A stretch of 64,000 nucleotides of DNA from Planctomycetota bacterium. Its GTDB lineage: Bacteria > Planctomycetota > UBA1135 > GCA-002686595. How positions within the stretch are numbered: position 1 is the stretch's first letter; each line of letters begins with the position of its first letter. The notes below the pieces were generated by a model, which made no database searches, was not told where the DNA came from, and saw nothing but the letters and a program-made list of their open reading frames with translations. Shown here one piece after another: positions 50,124 through 59,787 of this stretch. The translations under genes were made by a program, and so were the position numbers. Location: NCBI GenBank assembly GCA_012959785.1, contig DUCM01000009.1, forward strand, positions 1 through 64,000, in the 5' to 3' direction.

Positions 50124-51443
50124 ATGATCGATCCCAGTCAAGTACACAGCACCCTCAGCCGCCACCAACTCGCCGACGGCTACTCCGTGGTGATGGACCT
50201 CGAGCGATCCCGAGGCATCTACCTCCACGATGCGCATAGCGGGGACGACTACATGGACCTGTTCACGAGCTTCGCCTCGTGGCCCATCGGTTACGGCCAC
50301 CCGCTCATGGCCGACGAGGCCTTCCAGCGCGACCTGGCTGTTGTGGCCTCCACCAAGGTGGCCAACTCGGACCTCTACACGACCTACATGGCGGAGTTTG
50401 TCGAGGCCTTCTCCACCCGCGTGACCCCCGAGGGTTATCCCCACCACTTCTGGGTCTCCGGCGGAGCCTTGGCCGTGGAGAATGCCCTCAAGGTGGCCTT
50501 CGATTGGAAGGCCCACAAGATCGGCCTGAATAAGATCGGCGATGGCGAAGGCCTGTGCGCCCTGCACTTTGAAGGCGCCTTCCACGGGCGCACGGGCTAC
50601 ACCATGAGCCTGACCAACACCGACCCGCGCAAGGTCGCCCTGTTCCCCAAATTCGACTGGCCGCGGGTCTCCGCTCCGGCTGTGGAGGTCGATCTCCAGG
50701 GCCATGTGTCCAACGATGTAGCGGCTCTTGAAGCCCAGACCCTGGCGGAGATCGACGCGGCCTTCGCCGACCCGCGCTACAAGGACAGGATCGCTTGCAT
50801 CGTGATCGAGCCCCTGCAAGGCGAGGGTGGCGACAACCACTTTCGCCCCGAGTTCCTCGGCAGCCTGCGCAAGATCTGCGACGAGCGTGAGGCGCTTCTC
50901 ATCTTCGACGAAGTCCAGACGGGTTTTTTCGGCTCGGGCAAGGCCTGGCTCTGGCAACACCACGGAGTGGCGCCGGATGTGGTTGCCTTTGGCAAGAAAA
51001 CCCAGGTCTGCGGCATCTACGCCAACTCGCGGGTGGACGAAGTACCCGAAAATGTCTTCCGCGTCTCGAGCCGCATCAACTCGACCTGGGGCGGCAATCT
51101 GGTGGATATGGTGCGCTGCAAACGCTTCATCGAAATCATCGAGGCCGAGAACTTGGCGGCCAACATCACCCGCGTGGGCCAGGTTTTCCTCGAGGGCCTG
51201 CGCACAATCGCCCAGGATCAGGGGCACTTCGCCAATGTGCGCGGCTGTGGGTCGCTGGTGGCCTTTACCCTCGCGAGTGTTAGCCTGCGCGATGAGATGC
51301 TGGAAGCCCTCTACGCCAAGAAAGTCATGGCTCTGTCCTCAGGGAAGCGCACCCTGCGCTTCCGCTTGCCCCTGGTGATGACCGCAGCAGAAGCCGGCGA
51401 AGCCCTCACGCGCATCGCAGACAGTACCCCGGCGCGGGTCTAA
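50124..51443 (+). CDS. lat: L-lysine 6-aminotransferase
   Basis: 439 residues, class III PLP aminotransferase. LAT moves the epsilon-amino group of lysine to 2-oxoglutarate, giving 2-aminoadipate 6-semialdehyde. Motifs include MDLFTSFASWPIGYGHP, WVSGGALAVENALKVAFDWK, HFEGAFHGRTGYT, IVIEPLQGEGGDNHF, LIFDEVQTGFFGSG, and the PLP lysine in VVAFGKKTQVCG (~290), identical to the known LAT GKKTQ signature. ATG 50124 is preceded by a T9 run and no Shine-Dalgarno. Convergent with rlmN. Confidence 0.9.
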   Translation: MIDPSQVHSTLSRHQLADGYSVVMDLERSRGIYLHDAHSGDDYMDLFTSFASWPIGYGHPLMADEAFQRDLAVVASTKVANSDLYTTYMAEFVEAFSTRVTPEGYPHHFWVSGGALAVENALKVAFDWKAHKIGLNKIGDGEGLCALHFEGAFHGRTGYTMSLTNTDPRKVALFPKFDWPRVSAPAVEVDLQGHVSNDVAALEAQTLAEIDAAFADPRYKDRIACIVIEPLQGEGGDNHFRPEFLGSLRKICDEREALLIFDEVQTGFFGSGKAWLWQHHGVAPDVVAFGKKTQVCGIYANSRVDEVPENVFRVSSRINSTWGGNLVDMVRCKRFIEIIEAENLAANITRVGQVFLEGLRTIAQDQGHFANVRGCGSLVAFTLASVSLRDEMLEALYAKKVMALSSGKRTLRFRLPLVMTAAEAGEALTRIADSTPARV

Positions 51444-51460
51444 CTCGGGTCGCCAGCGCG

Positions 51461-51486
51461 GGTCAGTTGCGCAAGCGCAACTGACC
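51461..51486. terminator. Perfect 12-bp inverted repeat between lat and rlmN
   Basis: GGTCAGTTGCGC, two bases, GCGCAACTGACC. It includes the last codons and stop of rlmN and starts 17 bases after the lat stop. No T-tract. Bidirectional termination or mRNA-end protection is likely. Confidence 0.6.
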
Positions 51487-52509
51487 GCAGGCGGCGTCGC
51501 TTTCCAGGCCCCGGGACCAACGCACCCGGGCCACGACTCCGGCGTTCTCGACTAGCTCCCTGAACTCGTCCACGCGCTGCCCTTCTGGGCGCTGGAAATC
51601 GCCGTCTACCACGGGGTTGAAGGGAATCAGATTGACCGTGGCGCGGCGGCCCGCGAGGCGCCGGCCGAGTTCCTCGGCGTGCTGCAGGGTGTCGTTGAGT
51701 CCTGCCAGCAGCACCACTTCATAGGTCACTTCGCGACCGGTTGTCTCGAACCAGAAGTCGCCGGCCGAGAGGACCTCCTCGATGGGGGTCTTGGCCATGG
51801 CGGGCACCAACGCCGCGCGTTCCTCGTCGAAGGCCGTGTGCAGAGAGATCGCCAACTGGAAGGGTGGCCGGGCCAGAGCGGCGCGGCGCACGCGCTCTGG
51901 AAAACCCACGCTGGAGACGGTGATCTTGCGCGCGCCGATGCCCATCTCCTTGTGGACAATGGTCAGGGCGGCCAGTAGCGCATCGAAGTTGAGCAGCGGT
52001 TCGCCAATGCCCATGACCACGGAACGGGCGATGGCGCCCAGGGCGCGACCGTGGAGGTATTGTTCGAGGATCTCATCGGCGCGCAGGTTGCGCACGAGAC
52101 CGGCCTTACCCGAGGCGCAGAAGGGACAGCCCACGGGGCACCCCACCTGGGTGGAGACGCACAGGGTGGCGCCGCTCTGGGCCTTGCGGGAGAGCGGCGG
52201 GATGTGCACGGTTTCGATGCTCTGCGCCTTGCTGCCCTCGCCCTCTGCAAGACCCAGGAGCAACTTGCAGGTGCCATCCTTCGAGGGGCTGCGCGCGAGC
52301 TCCACCAGGCCCAGCACGGGCAGGTCGCGGGACAGAGATTCGCGCAGGCGGTCGGGCAAGCCGGTCATGGCCTCGTACTTGAGGGTGCCCCGTTCGAGCA
52401 CTTCCCGGCGCAGGATTCTGGCGTGAAAGGCCCGGCCCCCGCGCTCCATGACGGTCGCCTCCAGGGCGCCTGGATCCAGCAGCAGAGCGCACAAGCTCGG
52501 CACGCTCAA
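51463..52509 (-). CDS. rlmN: RlmN/Cfr-family radical SAM RNA methyltransferase
   Basis: 348 residues. RlmN methylates C2 of A2503 in 23S rRNA and A37 in tRNAs by radical SAM chemistry. The cluster motif is CPVGCPFC (CX3CX2C) near residue 125, with GATLCVSTQVGC before it. GIGEPLLNFDAL is the GGEP-like SAM site. The C-terminal DAACGQLR holds the second, methyl-carrying cysteine. LAISLHTAFDEERAALVPAM and NLIPFNPVVDGDF match the family. The ATG overlaps the upstream DHH gene stop (ATGA). Confidence 0.92.
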   Translation of the reverse strand: MSVPSLCALLLDPGALEATVMERGGRAFHARILRREVLERGTLKYEAMTGLPDRLRESLSRDLPVLGLVELARSPSKDGTCKLLLGLAEGEGSKAQSIETVHIPPLSRKAQSGATLCVSTQVGCPVGCPFCASGKAGLVRNLRADEILEQYLHGRALGAIARSVVMGIGEPLLNFDALLAALTIVHKEMGIGARKITVSSVGFPERVRRAALARPPFQLAISLHTAFDEERAALVPAMAKTPIEEVLSAGDFWFETTGREVTYEVVLLAGLNDTLQHAEELGRRLAGRRATVNLIPFNPVVDGDFQRPEGQRVDEFRELVENAGVVARVRWSRGLESDAACGQLRLRN

Positions 52510-53471
52510 GTCGGCGTGCTCTCGCCACTGACTGCGCTGCGCAGGATTTCGGCGATTTCGAAGGCGATGGTCTTGGTCTGCTCAATACTCGCTGGGTTGA
52601 CGCCGCCCACGGCGCGGTGACCGCCGCCGCCGTACTTTTCCATCAACTCGCCAACATGCAGACCCTGGGCCGGTTTGTTCCAGGGGTTCTCGCCGCAGGT
52701 CACATGAAGTCCCGAGCGTGTGGGGATCACGCCCACGGCGTACTCGAGTTCGGGGTGGTGGTAGAAGGGCGCGAAGCGTTCACGACGCACCTTGCCCGAG
52801 GAGGCATCGAAGAGCAGCACGCCATCGCGCATCCACTCCACCGTCGAGGGGAATTGTTCCAGGGCCTTGTCGCGGTTGCGGCTGGCCCGCTGGTGCGCCA
52901 ACTCGACGCTCTCGCGTTCGGCCACCTGTTCCAAGCTCTGGCAAGTCATGGCCTCCACCAGGGTGTCGGTCCACTCGAGGGACGGTGCCACGGTCAGGGC
53001 GCGGGTGATGCGCAGGGCCGGCTCTTCGCCGAAGATGGCCTGTTCGCAACTTGTGTACTGGGCTGCGTCCACGATGTTGGACCAGTAGGCCATGTTCTCG
53101 AAGCGCTCGCTGGCGACATAGCGCCAGTGCTCCTTGGCGTGGGCCAGGATCATGGGCGGGCAGGAGGGCGAGGTTTCATCCCAGGCCCAGCGCTCGGAGG
53201 GTTTGTAGGCCTCGCGCAGTTCTGGCGTCAGGAAGGTCGTGGGGTGGTGGTCAAACCAATACTCGGCCTTGGGATGAAAGTGAAAGTCCACGATGGCAAA
53301 GCGCGAGTCGGAGCCGAAGGTCTCCCAGTTGCGGCGCTGGTCGTAGTTCACCGAGCGCCATTCCACGCGCTCGCCAAAAGTGTCGATCAGGATCGAGGCC
53401 AAGATGGCGCCCGAGACACAGCCGTCAAAGTCTCGGTGGTAGTAGATACGCAGGGGGGAGGAGCCAGCCAT
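52506..53471 (-). CDS. DHH-family phosphoesterase
   Basis: 321 residues from ATG 53471. DHH-type Mn-dependent phosphodiesterases include RecJ, nanoRNases and c-di-AMP hydrolases. Motifs are HRDFDGCVSGAI (the N-terminal DxD), IVDFHFHP, FDHHPTTF (DHH) and the DHHA1-type C-terminal GGGGHRAVGG. Length and a single DHH/DHHA1 pair suit a NrnA-like or small-substrate enzyme rather than RecJ. It lies between clpX and rlmN on one strand. Confidence 0.83.
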   Translation of the reverse strand: MAGSSPLRIYYHRDFDGCVSGAILASILIDTFGERVEWRSVNYDQRRNWETFGSDSRFAIVDFHFHPKAEYWFDHHPTTFLTPELREAYKPSERWAWDETSPSCPPMILAHAKEHWRYVASERFENMAYWSNIVDAAQYTSCEQAIFGEEPALRITRALTVAPSLEWTDTLVEAMTCQSLEQVAERESVELAHQRASRNRDKALEQFPSTVEWMRDGVLLFDASSGKVRRERFAPFYHHPELEYAVGVIPTRSGLHVTCGENPWNKPAQGLHVGELMEKYGGGGHRAVGGVNPASIEQTKTIAFEIAEILRSAVSGESTPT

Positions 53472-53579
53472 GGGTGCAGCATAGCCTCTGGCGTCCTTTG
53501 GTACCCACTCTTCTCGGGTGCTCTGGCTGGGTCGGGCTGCCGTCACGCGCTCCCTGGCACAGCTCCCGGTCCGATTTTT

Positions 53580-55055
53580 CTACGCGCTCTCGCGCTCAGG
53601 CTCACTCTGCTCGTCGTCAACGCTGTCAGCGTCGCTGAGGTCCGCCCCGGCGCTCTGGGCCTCTTCTTCCGGTTCGTCCTCGATGATGTCCGCCGAGGTC
53701 AGGCCGCGGGCCAGGGTGGTGCGGCCGGCCACCACATCGGCGTCGATGACGAACTGCTCGGTGTCCGTGCGGTTGGGCAGCTCGTAGAGCAAGTCGAGGA
53801 GCAGGTCCTCGATAATCGAGCGCAGGGCGCGCACGCCGGTCTCGCGCTCGATGGCCGTGGAGGCGATGGCTTCGAGGCCCTCGGGGGTGAACTCGAGATT
53901 CTTGCCCTGCATCTCGAAGATGGCCGTGAACTGACGACTGAGAGCGTTCTTGGGCTCGGTCAGGACGCGCACCAAGGCCTGCAGGTCGAGGGTTTGCAGG
54001 CTGGTGATGATCGGCAGGCGCCCGATGAACTCGGGGATCAGCCCGAAGTGCACGAGGTCCTTGGGGATCAGGTAGCGCATGAACTCGTCGCGGGCCTTAT
54101 CGTCGCTCAAGGAAGGCAGTTCCTTGGCCCGGTCGGCAGCGGTCTGCAACACGCCGGGGGCGCTTTGCGCTTGGTCCTCGGCCTGGGCCTGACGGTCGAA
54201 ACCGATGGACTCGCGCCCCACACGCTTGGCGATGATTTCCTCGATGCCGCTGAATGTCCCGCCGCAGATGAACAGGATGTTCGAGGTGTCGAGTTGGATG
54301 TAGGACTGTTCGGGGTGCTTGCGCCCGCCTTGCGGCGGCACATTGGCCACGGTGCCTTCGAGGATTTTCAGGAGCGCCTGCTGCACGCCCTCACCGGACA
54401 CATCGCGGGTGATCGAGACATTCGAGGTGGTGCGACCGATCTTGTCGATCTCGTCGATGTAGATGATGCCGTGCTGGGCGCGCTCCACATCGAAGTCGGC
54501 CGATTGCAGCAACTTGAGCAGGATGTTCTCCACATCCTCGCCCACATAGCCAGCCTCGGTCAGGGTGGTGGCGTCGGCCATGGCGAAGGGCACCTCGAGC
54601 ATGCGCGCCAGGGTGCGAGCCAGGAGGGTCTTGCCCGAGCCAGTGGGGCCCACCAGGAGCACATTCGACTTTTCGATCTCCACCTCGCCAGGGATGGGGG
54701 TGCCATCGTTCTGGCGCTGGAGCCGGTTGTAGTGGCTGTAGACGGCCACCGAGAGGACCTTTTTGGCGCGCTGTTGGCCGATCACATACTCGTCCAGGAG
54801 CCGTGCGATCTCGATCGGTGTGGGCAGCTTCTCGCCGCTGCCAAGGTTGCCTTCGCCGCCCGGGGAATCAGCGCCCGGGGTGATGCTGCCGGGGGCTCGG
54901 CGTTGCTCCTCCTGGAGGATCGAGTTGCAGATTTCGATGCACTCGTTGCAAATGTAGACGCCCGGCGGCCCCGCGATTAGCGAGGAGACATGGTGGCGGC
55001 GCTTTTCACAAAATGTGCAGCGCTCCACGTGGCGTCCGCGTCCCGATGTGCTCAT
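53580..55055 (-). CDS. clpX: ATP-dependent Clp protease ATP-binding subunit ClpX
   Basis: 491 residues, longer than the usual ~420. ClpX unfolds substrates and feeds them into ClpP. The N-terminal zinc domain has two CxxC pairs (CTFC, CNEC). AAA features: [47 protein letters not shown], the RKH pore loop (QGGRKHP), and [12 protein letters not shown] ~40-residue acidic tail ([12 protein letters not shown] and onwards) is an unusual extension. The tig-clpP-clpX order is conserved in many bacteria; 155 bases separate clpP from clpX. Confidence 0.96.
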   Translation of the reverse strand: MSTSGRGRHVERCTFCEKRRHHVSSLIAGPPGVYICNECIEICNSILQEEQRRAPGSITPGADSPGGEGNLGSGEKLPTPIEIARLLDEYVIGQQRAKKVLSVAVYSHYNRLQRQNDGTPIPGEVEIEKSNVLLVGPTGSGKTLLARTLARMLEVPFAMADATTLTEAGYVGEDVENILLKLLQSADFDVERAQHGIIYIDEIDKIGRTTSNVSITRDVSGEGVQQALLKILEGTVANVPPQGGRKHPEQSYIQLDTSNILFICGGTFSGIEEIIAKRVGRESIGFDRQAQAEDQAQSAPGVLQTAADRAKELPSLSDDKARDEFMRYLIPKDLVHFGLIPEFIGRLPIITSLQTLDLQALVRVLTEPKNALSRQFTAIFEMQGKNLEFTPEGLEAIASTAIERETGVRALRSIIEDLLLDLLYELPNRTDTEQFVIDADVVAGRTTLARGLTSADIIEDEPEEEAQSAGADLSDADSVDDEQSEPERESA

Positions 55056-55210
55056 GGTCTGGTGCTCTAGGGTTCCCCTCCTTCGGGGCTCTTGGGGTGC
55101 TTTTCAACTACTTTGAGTTTACCCCTCTACAGGGCCGGGGGCCTCAGGAACCCCAGGAATCACGACCCCGGGTGGAGTCAAGGGGCCCTGCGCGGCGCTC
55201 TTGCTGTGGC

Positions 55211-55795
55211 TCAGTCGGCGCGGGCCACGATGTGGTCGATCAGGCCGAAGGCCAGGGCGTCCTCGGGGGAGAGGAAGTTGTCGCGTTCGGTGGCCTTGGC
55301 GACCTCCTTGGCGGTCTTGCTGGCGTGGTGACCGATGATCGCTTCGAGGCGCTCCTTGAGCTTGAGGGTCTCGGTGATCTGGATCTCCATGTCCATGGCC
55401 GTGCCCTGGGCCCCGCCCCAGGGTTGGTGGATCATAACCCGGCTGTTGGGCAGGGCGAAGCGCTTGCCCTTGGTGCCGCCGGCGAGGAGCACAGCGCCCA
55501 TGGAGGCGCACTGGCCCAGGCAGTAGGTGGCGATATCGGGTTCCACGAGTTGCATCGTGTCGTAGATCGCCAGGCCCGCCGTGACCGAACCGCCGGGCGA
55601 GTTGATGTACATCTTGATGTCCTGGGTGTGACCCGACTTGTCCAGGAAGAGCAACTGGGCGATGACCGAGTTGGCCACCACATCATTGACCTCGGTGCCG
55701 AGGAAGATGATGCGATCCTCGAGCAGCCGCGAGTAGATGTCGTAGGTGCGCTCGCCGCGACCGGTCTTTTCGATGACATAGGGGACATAGCTCAT
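55211..55795 (-). CDS. clpP: ATP-dependent Clp protease proteolytic subunit ClpP
   Basis: 194 residues, normal length. Catalytic triad visible: Ser in [11 protein letters not shown] (~97), His in [12 protein letters not shown] (~122), Asp in [13 protein letters not shown] (~171). The N-terminal [20 protein letters not shown] is the standard axial-loop region, so no long propeptide needs removal. Part of the tig-clpP-clpX cluster. Confidence 0.97.
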   Translation of the reverse strand: MSYVPYVIEKTGRGERTYDIYSRLLEDRIIFLGTEVNDVVANSVIAQLLFLDKSGHTQDIKMYINSPGGSVTAGLAIYDTMQLVEPDIATYCLGQCASMGAVLLAGGTKGKRFALPNSRVMIHQPWGGAQGTAMDMEIQITETLKLKERLEAIIGHHASKTAKEVAKATERDNFLSPEDALAFGLIDHIVARAD

Positions 55796-55933
55796 GGTCG
55801 ATTTTCAGCTCGCGGTCTCGGGTTGGTGGAGGGCGGGAGGGGGCGCGGACAGGGGTCCAGCCGGGGCCTGAATAGGCCGGGATGGGCCTTCTGAATCAAG
55901 GGGGTCCGCCTGGACTTCTTCGACTCAGAGGCG

Positions 55934-57217
55934 TCAAACCTCAACGATTTTAGCGTTCTCACGCAGGAAAACGCGAATCTTGCGCTCGAGCAGCTCCATC
56001 TGAATCTGCTGGAACAGATTGTTCTTTTTGTAGTACTCGATCACATCGTCCACCTTGGCCTGGTGGCGTGTGGCGATGGCTTGGACCTCGGCCATGAGCT
56101 CTTCCTGCTCCACGGTGAGTTTTTCCTCTTCTGCGATGCGGTTGATCAAAAAGAGCGCCTTGACGGCCTTTTCGTTGTCGGCTTGCAGGTCGTCTGCCTG
56201 CTCCTTGAGCTTGGCCTCGATATCAGCCTCGGGCACACCAGATTGGGCGAGTTCGCGGGCCATGTTTTGTCTGCGGGCTTGGAGCTGCTGCTCCACCATG
56301 CGCGCGGGCGTGTCAAATTCGTGGACAGCGAGGAGGCCCTCGAGGAGCACGGTCTCCTGGCGGGCGTTCTCCGCGGACTGTTTGGCTTCCCCGATACGCA
56401 GGCGCACTTTTTCCCGGAAATCCTCCTCGTTTTCGGTCTCTAGCAGGGCCCACAGTTCCTCGTCCGCCGGGGCGCAGAGGGCAAAGGCTTCGGTCACCTG
56501 AATCTTGCAGGTGGCCGGTTGGCCGCGCAGTTCTTCAGTCTCAAAGTCATCCGGGACGGTCATCTCGAGCTCGATCTCGTCGCCGTCGTGGGCCCCCGTG
56601 AGAGCCTTTTGGAAGGCGTCGCTTTCGACGCCGGGAGGCGGTACCAGGGGAGCCAGGCTAAGGCCTTCGCGTTCGAGCAGCGTTTCGTCATCCTTGACCC
56701 AGAGCAGGCTGCACACCGCCATGCCAGTTTCGGGGATGCCCTCGGGGCCCGCGGGCTCGGGGGTCGAGCGTTGTTGGGTGAGTTCCGAGATGGCGTCGTC
56801 GAGTTCTCCGTCCGCCACTGGTTCGATTTCGTTGGCGACCTCCAGGCCCTTGTAATTGCCGAGCTCGATTTCCGGCGCCAGGCTGATCTCGAAGCTGTGC
56901 TCGAGGTCGGTGCTGCCTTCGAGGTCGATACCGCTGGCGTCCACCCGTTCGTGGCCCACGGGTTTGAACTCGTTGTCCTCCACGGCCTTGTTGTAGGCCT
57001 GGCCGAGGAAGTGCTCCACCGCGTGCTGGCGTACCTGGGCGCCGAACTCGCGCTCGAGTATTTCCATGGGCAACTTGCCCGGGCGAAAGCCCTTCATCTT
57101 GACATTCTTGCCCGAGGCCTTGAGGGCCGCCTTGTACTCGCGATCGAAAACTTCGCGGGGGACGGTGAAGGAGACTTTGGCTTCGCAGGGGCCGGTGCGT
57201 TCGACGCTGACTTGCAC
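55934..57217 (-). CDS. tig: Trigger factor
   Basis: 427 residues. Ribosome-bound chaperone that meets nascent chains at the exit tunnel. The ribosome-binding signature GFRPGKLP lies near residue 44. The FKBP-like middle domain (~170-270) is divergent (PETGMAVCSLLWVKDDETLL; GDEIELEMTVPDDFETEELR). A long helical C-terminal domain ends KIRVFLRENAKIVEV. Start is GTG 57217: a GGGAGGAA site lies seven bases upstream, and this gives the normal N-terminus (VQVSVERTGPCEAKV). First gene of the tig-clpP-clpX group. Confidence 0.94.
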   Translation of the reverse strand: MQVSVERTGPCEAKVSFTVPREVFDREYKAALKASGKNVKMKGFRPGKLPMEILEREFGAQVRQHAVEHFLGQAYNKAVEDNEFKPVGHERVDASGIDLEGSTDLEHSFEISLAPEIELGNYKGLEVANEIEPVADGELDDAISELTQQRSTPEPAGPEGIPETGMAVCSLLWVKDDETLLEREGLSLAPLVPPPGVESDAFQKALTGAHDGDEIELEMTVPDDFETEELRGQPATCKIQVTEAFALCAPADEELWALLETENEEDFREKVRLRIGEAKQSAENARQETVLLEGLLAVHEFDTPARMVEQQLQARRQNMARELAQSGVPEADIEAKLKEQADDLQADNEKAVKALFLINRIAEEEKLTVEQEELMAEVQAIATRHQAKVDDVIEYYKKNNLFQQIQMELLERKIRVFLRENAKIVEV

Positions 57218-57224
57218 GGGATGA

Positions 57225-57232
57225 TTCCTCCC
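57225..57232 (-). promoter_or_regulatory. Ribosome binding site of tig
   Basis: On the minus strand GGGAGGAA, seven bases before GTG 57217. It rules out longer in-frame starts. Confidence 0.8.
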
Positions 57233-57380
57233 GGCGAGGGCCGGGATCTGAGGGGCAAAAGGGGGCGCTGGGTCCGTGGCAGCCCGGCAATCTAACCCAA
57301 GCTCCCCTGCTTGGGGAAGAGGGCAGGCTCCGGGGAGCCACAAGCAGCCCGAATGCCGGGCACCGGGGCCCGGGCTCTGC

Positions 57381-57386
57381 TACCCT
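57381..57386 (+). promoter_or_regulatory. Possible -10 element of a leaderless GNAT gene
   Basis: TACCCT ends eight bases before ATG 57395, which would place the transcript start almost at the ATG. No -35 is evident. Confidence 0.3.
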
Positions 57387-57394
57387 GAGCCGCG

Positions 57395-57868
57395 ATGCAG
57401 ATTCGAGTGCACAGATTGGATGACCTCACGGAAGCCCTGACCCTGGCTGCACGCCTCGATGAGTTGGCCGAGGAACAGACCCGCGAAGTGCGGGCCGAGG
57501 ACTATCCCGCGGGATCCGTGGAAGCCTTCCTGAGGGCCGAATTCGAGGCGCCCGAGACCTTGCTCCTCGTGGCCCGCGAGGAGGGCACATCCGCCGCCCT
57601 GGGGCTGTGCCTCGTGGGGCCTGGCCGAGAGCCTCTGACAGGCGAGAGCACGCCTCTGATCCTGGTGCTCCATGTGGAGCCAGCCCAGCGCCACCAGAGC
57701 CTCGCCGGCCAGTTGGTGGCGGCCGCCGAAAGGCATCTAGCCCAGCGTGGTCAGACGCGTCTCGCAGGTCGCGTCGGAGCGGGCGACGACGCCCTGATTT
57801 CCATTGGCGAGCGCCGGGGCTTCATCCGCCGCTGGGAGTGGGTTGAGCGCGGGCTTCACTCGGCGTAG
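57395..57868 (+). CDS. GNAT-family N-acetyltransferase
   Basis: 157 residues. The central strand ILVLHVEPAQRHQSLAGQLVA carries the acetyl-CoA pyrophosphate loop (R-H-Q-S-L-A-G, a variant of Q/RxxGxG/A), followed by the helix AAAERHLAQRG and GERRGFIRRWEWVER at the end. Substrate unknown. It stands alone between tig and the convergent sulfatase-family gene, whose end it overlaps by 13 bases. Confidence 0.75.
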   Translation: MQIRVHRLDDLTEALTLAARLDELAEEQTREVRAEDYPAGSVEAFLRAEFEAPETLLLVAREEGTSAALGLCLVGPGREPLTGESTPLILVLHVEPAQRHQSLAGQLVAAAERHLAQRGQTRLAGRVGAGDDALISIGERRGFIRRWEWVERGLHSA

Positions 57869-59769
57869 CCGATGGCGCGCAGGTCGTCCAGTTCATCCTC
57901 GCTGAGCCGGCGCGCCGAGCCCTCGCCCCAGATGCGGGTCTTGAGCCAGGCCGCGAGGATCGCACGCCGCCGGGGATCGCCGAGGACGGCTTCTGTGGTG
58001 TTCTTTGGGGCCAGTTCCTGGGCGTCGCTGGCCAGCAGAAAGCGCTGTACCGCGCGCTCCTTGATCTGCATCTCACCCGCGACGATGGCGGCCACATCCA
58101 GAGGCCCCAGGTCGCTCGCGCCCACGCCAGTGTCGAAGACGGTCTCGCCGTCCACGGCCAGGGCGATGCCGCCGATTTCTATTTGCTCGTTGCCGCTCAC
58201 CGCCAGGGGACCGCGAACTTCGATCTCGACTTCGTCCGAGGCGCCGTAGAGTTTGAGCTTGCGCGCCACCAAGCGGCCGTCGTGCAAGCTGCCGCGGGCC
58301 TTGACCAAAAGACCCACGGAGAGTTCCTGCTCGCTGCCCTCGGGGCCCTGGAGCGCGCCGTAGAGTTCGGGCTCATTCGAAATGTCAATGACGAGCCCGG
58401 CCAGGATCAGGTGATTTGCGGCCAGGTCCTCGATGGGGCCCTTGACCTCGATTTCAGTTTCCTTTTGATCCTTCGCCGGCCGCAGGCGCAGGACGCGCAT
58501 GCCGCCGGAGCTATCGCGGGCCAGGCGCGCCTCCCAGCGGCCGTGGGGATTGATGTCCGCGAGCCCGGGGGCGCTTTTGCGGCTGGCGCGCCGGGGTTTG
58601 ACCGTCTCCACCAGCTTCTCCGCTCCCTCGCGCCAAGCGATGTGGTAGCGGCCTGGTTCGAGGTGTTCCGAGAGCAGGGGTGGCGACGCCTGGACAGCCA
58701 CCAGGCGATTGATGCCAGGCAGCATGTCGCCCGAGGGCGAAATACCCGCCGAGGCCAGCAGGGTGGGGAAGACATCGAGCAGGCTCACCGGCGTTTCGAT
58801 GCGCCGGGGCTTGCGGCCCGGGCGGTGCAGGATCCAGGGCACCGCCAGGAGGTTCTCATAGAGCCCGTGGCCGTGGCCCAGGCGACCGTGCTCGAGGAAC
58901 TCCTCGCCATGGTCCGCCAGTACGCACAGGATCGTGTTGTCCGCCGTGCCCTCGCGTTCGAGTTTCTGCCACAGCAACGCGAGTTGGTCATCCATGTAGC
59001 GGATGGCGCCGTCGTAGAGTGCGATCAAGGCCTCGAGGTCCTCGGCTGACATTTCTTTTTTGCCATTGTTGACTGCCGCCCGCAAGGCGCGCCAGTCGCC
59101 GGAGCGGATGCGCTGGGCAATTTCCATCTCGGTGAAGAGCAGGGCGTACGCGTCGGGCACCGGGTAGGGCCAATGGGCGTCGAGCATGTGCAAGTACAGA
59201 AAGAACGGTTTCTGTGGGTCGCGGGCGTCGAGCCAGTCAGTCGCGCGCCAGCGGATTTCGCGGGCGTCCCCGGCTTGGTCGCGGTAGATCTCAAAGCCCT
59301 GCTCGAAACCCATGCCCGCCCGCAGTTGGGAGTTCTTGACGAAGGCCGCGGTCTGATAACCGTAGTCGCCAAAGACTTCTGCCAGGGTCACGGCCTCCTG
59401 GGGCAAGACATCGGAGAAGCTACCCGCTTCGTCGCGGGCGCTGCCGCGGTATACGCCGTGTTGCATGGGCAGGGTACCGGTCAAGATCGAGGGCACCGAG
59501 GGCTTGGTCCAACAGGCCGTGGCCGAAGTGTCGACAAACTGCAAGGACTCAGCGGCCAGGGAGTCAAGGAAGGGTGTTGTGGGGCGCCTCTCGTAGCCGT
59601 AACAGCCCAGATGGTCGGCACGCAGGGTGTCGAGACAGACCAGGATTACATTCGGCGCCCGGTCGAGATCCGCCTCGCCCTCTTGTGCGCAGGCAACTCC
59701 CACGGAAGCCAAGGCGAGGAGCAGGAAGGGCGCGCCAGGGCAGCGCCGGGAGGGCTTGGCGTGAGGCAT
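57856..59769 (-). CDS. Sulfatase-family (alkaline phosphatase superfamily) protein with inserted beta domain
   Basis: 637 residues with a Sec signal, possibly a lipoprotein (GVACAQ). Metal-site motifs of sulfatases are intact: NVILVCLDTLRADHLGCYGY and LADHGEEFLEHGRLGHGHGL. At the CxPSR active site the protein reads WTKPSVPSILTG: the formylglycine Cys/Ser is Thr88 and the Arg is Val, so it is probably a Thr-nucleophile phospho- or sulfohydrolase, or a phosphotransferase, not needing formylglycine. A DUF5666-like beta domain sits at ~430-545 (IEVKGPIEDLAANHLILAG; IEIGGIALAVDGETVF), before the usual C-terminal LSEDELDDLRAIGYAE. Last gene of the APH/AlgE operon. Confidence 0.85.
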   Translation of the reverse strand: MPHAKPSRRCPGAPFLLLALASVGVACAQEGEADLDRAPNVILVCLDTLRADHLGCYGYERRPTTPFLDSLAAESLQFVDTSATACWTKPSVPSILTGTLPMQHGVYRGSARDEAGSFSDVLPQEAVTLAEVFGDYGYQTAAFVKNSQLRAGMGFEQGFEIYRDQAGDAREIRWRATDWLDARDPQKPFFLYLHMLDAHWPYPVPDAYALLFTEMEIAQRIRSGDWRALRAAVNNGKKEMSAEDLEALIALYDGAIRYMDDQLALLWQKLEREGTADNTILCVLADHGEEFLEHGRLGHGHGLYENLLAVPWILHRPGRKPRRIETPVSLLDVFPTLLASAGISPSGDMLPGINRLVAVQASPPLLSEHLEPGRYHIAWREGAEKLVETVKPRRASRKSAPGLADINPHGRWEARLARDSSGGMRVLRLRPAKDQKETEIEVKGPIEDLAANHLILAGLVIDISNEPELYGALQGPEGSEQELSVGLLVKARGSLHDGRLVARKLKLYGASDEVEIEVRGPLAVSGNEQIEIGGIALAVDGETVFDTGVGASDLGPLDVAAIVAGEMQIKERAVQRFLLASDAQELAPKNTTEAVLGDPRRRAILAAWLKTRIWGEGSARRLSEDELDDLRAIGYAE

Positions 59770-59787
59770 GGATCTGTGGGGGACTTC

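Noticed and set aside
52617-54980. Long plus-strand open frame (~790 codons) opposite clpX and the DHH gene
   Set aside because: It is the antisense of two unmistakable conserved genes and has no recognisable domain.
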